Source: Cruorifilaria tuberocauda (Eukaryota; Nematoda; Chromadorea; Rhabditida; Onchocercidae). From it: DNA of 22,399 nt. Every line of letters starts with the position of its first letter. The first letter of the stretch is position 1. Below, piece after piece: positions 19,530-22,399 of the stretch. Position numbers and translations under genes: made by a program. Below the pieces are notes generated by a model. It did not search any database. It was not told where the DNA came from and worked only from the letters and a program-made list of their open reading frames with translations. Location: NCBI GenBank assembly GCA_013365365.1, contig JABVXU010000755.1, positions 1 through 22,399 on the forward strand. The letters are read 5' to 3'.

Positions 19530-19601
19530 ATGAGCTGTGAAGTTGGTGAAATACCGAAACTGAGGTATCAAAGTATCAATCAAACAAATTATCTGAAATG
19601 A
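19530..19601 (+). CDS. Candidate short ORF or first exon (MSCEVGEIPKLRYQS)
   Basis: ATG at 19530 opens 23 codons (MSCEVGEIPKLRYQSINQTN then YLK and TGA). Potential donors AG|GTATCA and AAA|GTATCA lie inside it. It sits in a higher-complexity patch (19380-19660). No family recognised; it could be chance. Confidence 0.15.
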   Translation: MSCEVGEIPKLRYQSINQTNYLK

Positions 19602-19782
19602 TTTTAAAATATTATAAATATTGTGCGGACTTTGAAGTTAAATCAACGGAAGGAAATTAGAAGAGAAAAGACAATAACTTTTTAATTAATTAATTTTAAT
19701 TAATTTTTAATTAAATTAATTTAAAAAATTTTTTTTGAGATTAATTTTCAATAGGTATAAAGATTGATGGACCGATTACAAC

Positions 19783-19932
19783 TATCCGGAAAATTGTAGA
19801 ATTGAAAGTATCGCTATTGAGAGTAAAGTTAATATCCGGAAAATTATAGAAACAAAAGCACCGCCATTTGGAATAAAGTTAATATCCGGAAAATTGTAGA
19901 ATTGAAAGTATCGGTATTGACAGTAAAGTTAA
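19783..19932. repeat. 50-bp tandem repeat, three copies
   Basis: TATCCGGAAAATTGTAGA starts at 19783, 19833 and 19883. Confidence 0.95.
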
Positions 19933-20487
19933 CCAGAAATCATTTCGTCATTTTCTTCATTTTTTTGTTTGCAAATATTTTCTTATAATTAATTATGATA
20001 ATATTATAACATTTCGTTTTTACTAATTAATTGTTTTGAACTTACTAAATTAATTAATTAAAAACTAAATTAATTAAATCAATAAATGATACTTTCTTGA
20101 TTAATCATATCGTGTTTAATAATATATGAAATATAAACTTCTTCCGTAATCTCTTCGAATTAGTACAGTAAATATTATTCAATAAGTTATTAAGTAGTTA
20201 TTAATTAATTCTTATAATTATTAATATAATTACTAATTAATTAATTAATTAAGAAATTTTCATCACTTTTTTACTACTCAATACTGTACAACACAGTAAT
20301 CAATATTATTCTACAAATAAATGAATTAATTTGTAAGGTAAAAACTTTAATTACTTATCAGAGTATACTTAATAATTGATTTCTAAAATGCCAAAAAAAG
20401 TAAACCGCGGAATTTTCCTTATTTCATATTTATACTTTGCTAAAAACATTGAAATGAGTCACTGATAAAATTGATCAAACTGATAAA
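19933..20487. other. Non-coding AT-rich stretch with TTAATTAA runs
   Basis: TAATTAAT simple repeats at about 20045-20075 and 20220-20250; no gene seen. Confidence 0.6.
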
Positions 20488-20631
20488 ATGACAAAAACAA
20501 AAGAAACAAGACGTACTAGAAGAATGCATTATACGGGAGAATTGCGTAATCAAAAGATGATAAAGTACGTGGAACGTGATACGTGTGCTGAAAAAAAAAG
20601 AAGCAATATACTGAATCATCAATCAATATAA
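20488..20631 (+). CDS. Candidate 47-codon basic ORF
   Basis: ATG at 20488 to TAA at 20629, with an in-frame stop 30 nt upstream. It reads MTKTKETRRTRRMHYTGELR and then NQKMIKYVERDTCAEKKRS. Arg/Lys content is higher than random AT-rich sequence would give. No family recognised, and the minus strand is also open here. Confidence 0.15.
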   Translation: MTKTKETRRTRRMHYTGELRNQKMIKYVERDTCAEKKRSNILNHQSI

Positions 20632-20825
20632 TCACAAAACTTATTTCCGACATTTCTATTAAAAAATTTTTTTTGTGAAAGTTTTGTATAAACATTGAAA
20701 GAAAGAATTTTACTAACTGAACAAAAAGATTATGCCAATTGTATTTGATATTTAAAATTAAATGATTAAATGATAAAACTGATAACGATATAAATAATGA
20801 ATGACAACTATTCCATTCCATTACT

Positions 20826-21019
20826 GTTATCAATTTACTATTACTGATAAATGATAACGATATGTAATTATATAAATAACGATAAGTAATAATGATAATT
20901 GTCCCTTTAATGTTATCAATTTACCATTACTGATAAATGATAACGATATGTAACTATATAAATAACGATAAGTAATAATGATAATTGTCCCTTTAATGTT
21001 ATCAATTTACCATTACTAA
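20826..21019. repeat. 86-bp tandem repeat, 2.2 copies
   Basis: GTTATCAATTTAC starts at 20826, 20912 and 20998. Each unit contains TGATAAATGATAACGATATG and AATGATAATTGTCCC. Confidence 0.93.
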
Positions 21020-21112
21020 TAAATGATGCATACAGTGATAATACGATAATGAATTATCAAAAAGTAATATCAGATACTGATAATGAATTAATGAAAAAAT
21101 ATGCGTACAAAA

Positions 21113-21503
21113 TACGTATACGTGAAAATTTCTACGTACGTCTGTGTATTAATTAAGCTAAATGATTAAAGAAGAAAATATTAAGAAGCTTAATATTTAG
21201 ACAATAAATTCAATCAGATGGTACGTGTATGTATAAGAGTTGGTTGAATGCGTACGTGTATGTGTGTGTGCGCATGCGTGTATAAGACATATATACTTTC
21301 GTACAGAGTACGTATACGTGAAAGTTTCTACGTGTATGTGCATTAATTTAGAAAAAATTACAAATAAAATTGAAGAAAAAAATATTAAAACTTAATATTT
21401 AGATGATAAATTCAAGCAGATGTTACGTGTATGTGTAACATCTGGTTGAATCACATGCGTAAATGCGTGCGTGTATGTATGCGTGTATGCGTGTATGGTA
21501 TAC
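21113..21503. repeat. 196-bp tandem duplication with GTACGTGTATGTG runs
   Basis: TACGTATACGTGAAARTTTC starts at 21113 and 21309. Both copies contain TTAATATTTAGA, ATTCAAKCAGATG and alternating purine-pyrimidine text. The second copy is diverged at its 3' end. Confidence 0.85.
21417..21444. other. Inverted repeat, 10-bp arms
   Basis: CAGATGTTAC and GTAACATCTG are perfect complements around an 8-nt spacer. It lies in the second 196-bp copy; the first copy lacks a perfect counterpart. Confidence 0.85.
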
Positions 21504-21553
21504 ATATATATGTAGCAACATCTGTTTTGCATATTGGAAAGCAATCCCAAAAT

Positions 21554-21709
21554 ATGACAAATGATAAATTTGATAGGAAATATGAAAAATGCGGAAGTTT
21601 GAAAAGAATAGATGAAGCTGGCAGAAACTATTACGCAATTTTGAGTGATGAATTTCAATCGACCATAAAGGGAGGAAGTTTCCGTCATGCAAATACTTTC
21701 CTCAAGTAA
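21554..21709 (+). CDS. Candidate 51-codon ORF or exon (MTNDKFDRKYEKCGSLK)
   Basis: ATG at 21554 to TAA at 21707. It reads MTNDKFDRKYEKCGSLKRID, then EAGRNYYAILSDEFQSTIKG and GSFRHANTFLK. Amino-acid use is balanced and not repeat-derived, unlike its surroundings. A possible donor CTCAA|GTAAAG overlaps the stop. It could be a small gene, an exon of a plus-strand gene or chance. No family recognised. Confidence 0.3.
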   Translation: MTNDKFDRKYEKCGSLKRIDEAGRNYYAILSDEFQSTIKGGSFRHANTFLK

Positions 21710-21736
21710 AGTTAGTGCGAAAAATGAAGATGTTGA

Positions 21737-21901
21737 GAGATATGTTTGTAAAAAATGAAAATGATAAGAAATACGTTTGCAAAGAATAAAAACTGATAAG
21801 AAATATATCTGTAAAAAATAAAACTGATAAGAAATATATTTGTAAAAAATAAAACTGATAAGAAATATATTTACAAAAAATAAAACTGATAAGAAATACA
21901 A
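21737..21901. repeat. 31-bp tandem repeat carrying ACTGATAAG
   Basis: ACTGATAAG starts at 21792, 21823, 21854 and 21885, exactly 31 bp apart, after a diverged earlier copy. The minus-strand Phe/Tyr-rich ORF over it is a shadow. Confidence 0.93.
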
Positions 21902-22340
21902 AGATTGAAATTTAAAGAACTGAGAAATATTTTACTAAATTATAATTTGGAAAAATTTTATTGCCGTAGGAGAATTGATTAAATATTTATAAGGTAACCA
22001 AAATAACAGGATGTTATTATTTTTTCTTTTTTACCCAAATATTTCTTTCCAACGTATTTTCACTTTTACTTGCAATTTTTGCTTATTTCAAATTCATTTT
22101 TAAATAAATTTATTATTGAAATAAAAATGATTTATTTTTTCGTCAATAAATTTACTCACTTTTATTAAATTCTATTTCAAATATAATTTAAACCGGAAAA
22201 AATACTATTAGCTAAATTCATCATTAATCACACAAAGATTATTACATCATAAGTCTATTCAGGATATAATAAAAAAATTGTGAAATTATATCGATTAGCA
22301 ATTTCAATATGATAATTTTTGAAATAATTGCTCGGAATTG
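21902..22340. other. Non-coding AT-rich stretch
   Basis: No gene, array or conserved element that I can see. Confidence 0.6.
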
Positions 22341-22349
22341 TTGAGACAA

Positions 22350-22399
22350 TCTTATTATTACTATTATTGTTATTATTATTGTTGTTGTTGTTGTTGTTG
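22350..22399. repeat. (ATT)n/(GTT)n microsatellite at window end
   Basis: ATT and GTT trinucleotides continue to the last base and probably beyond. Confidence 0.95.

Noticed and set aside
21392..21901. 169-codon minus-strand ORF with membrane-like text
   Set aside because: Half of it is the 31-bp repeat read in one frame and the rest covers CA/TG-rich repeats.
1..22399. tRNA, rRNA or spliced-leader RNA genes
   Set aside because: I looked for T-loop GGTTCGA-type words and long GC-rich conserved stretches and found none convincing.

Overview
The window is very AT-rich eukaryotic DNA, roughly three quarters A+T by eye. Its main content is one intron-rich gene on the minus strand. Short exons of 76 to 236 bp, introns with TTT(C/T)AG-type 3' ends, dense TGATAA motifs and abundant simple repeats all fit a nematode. 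A clade III (spirurid or filarial-type) worm is my best guess, from style only; no marker gene fixes the species. I see no operon, rRNA, tRNA, CRISPR array or bacterial gene.

Region 1 (224-13325, minus). I joined 18 exons by splice site and reading phase. They give one uninterrupted frame of 2322 nt (774 codons), and every junction is phase-compatible. The gene runs out of the window on its 3' side, and its start codon is not certain. The protein begins with a Ser/Tyr/Arg-rich, apparently disordered segment, passes through two short charged helical stretches, reaches a run of nearly pure Glu/Asp, and continues as an acidic, Ser/Thr/Tyr-punctuated tail. I recognise no catalytic domain and do not assign a name.

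The unusual part is what the introns hold. Intron 5 begins with eight copies of a 37-bp unit at exact spacing, each carrying a consensus 5' splice site; the first copy is the real donor. Intron 15 holds a roughly 95-bp array whose units each repeat a 3' splice site (TTACAG, usually then TAT), the same acceptor that opens exons 15 and 16; some units look like in-phase microexons. Exon 4 ends in a coding minisatellite that repeats its own donor, giving an 18-nt in-frame alternative. The same gene therefore has tandemly amplified 5' splice sites, 3' splice sites and an exon-end donor. Intron 8 also holds a GC-richer 37/23-bp minisatellite.

Region 2 (13326-17600) is the 5' flank. It has a possible tiny first coding exon (ATG AGT TTG at 14874-14882), a striking cluster of TGATAA/TTATCA motifs (GATA-factor type), and several tandem arrays. 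Region 3 (17600-22399) is mostly minisatellite and simple repeat. Three small patches of higher complexity on the plus strand (near 19530, 20488 and 21554) could be short ORFs or exons of a divergent gene, but the evidence is weak.
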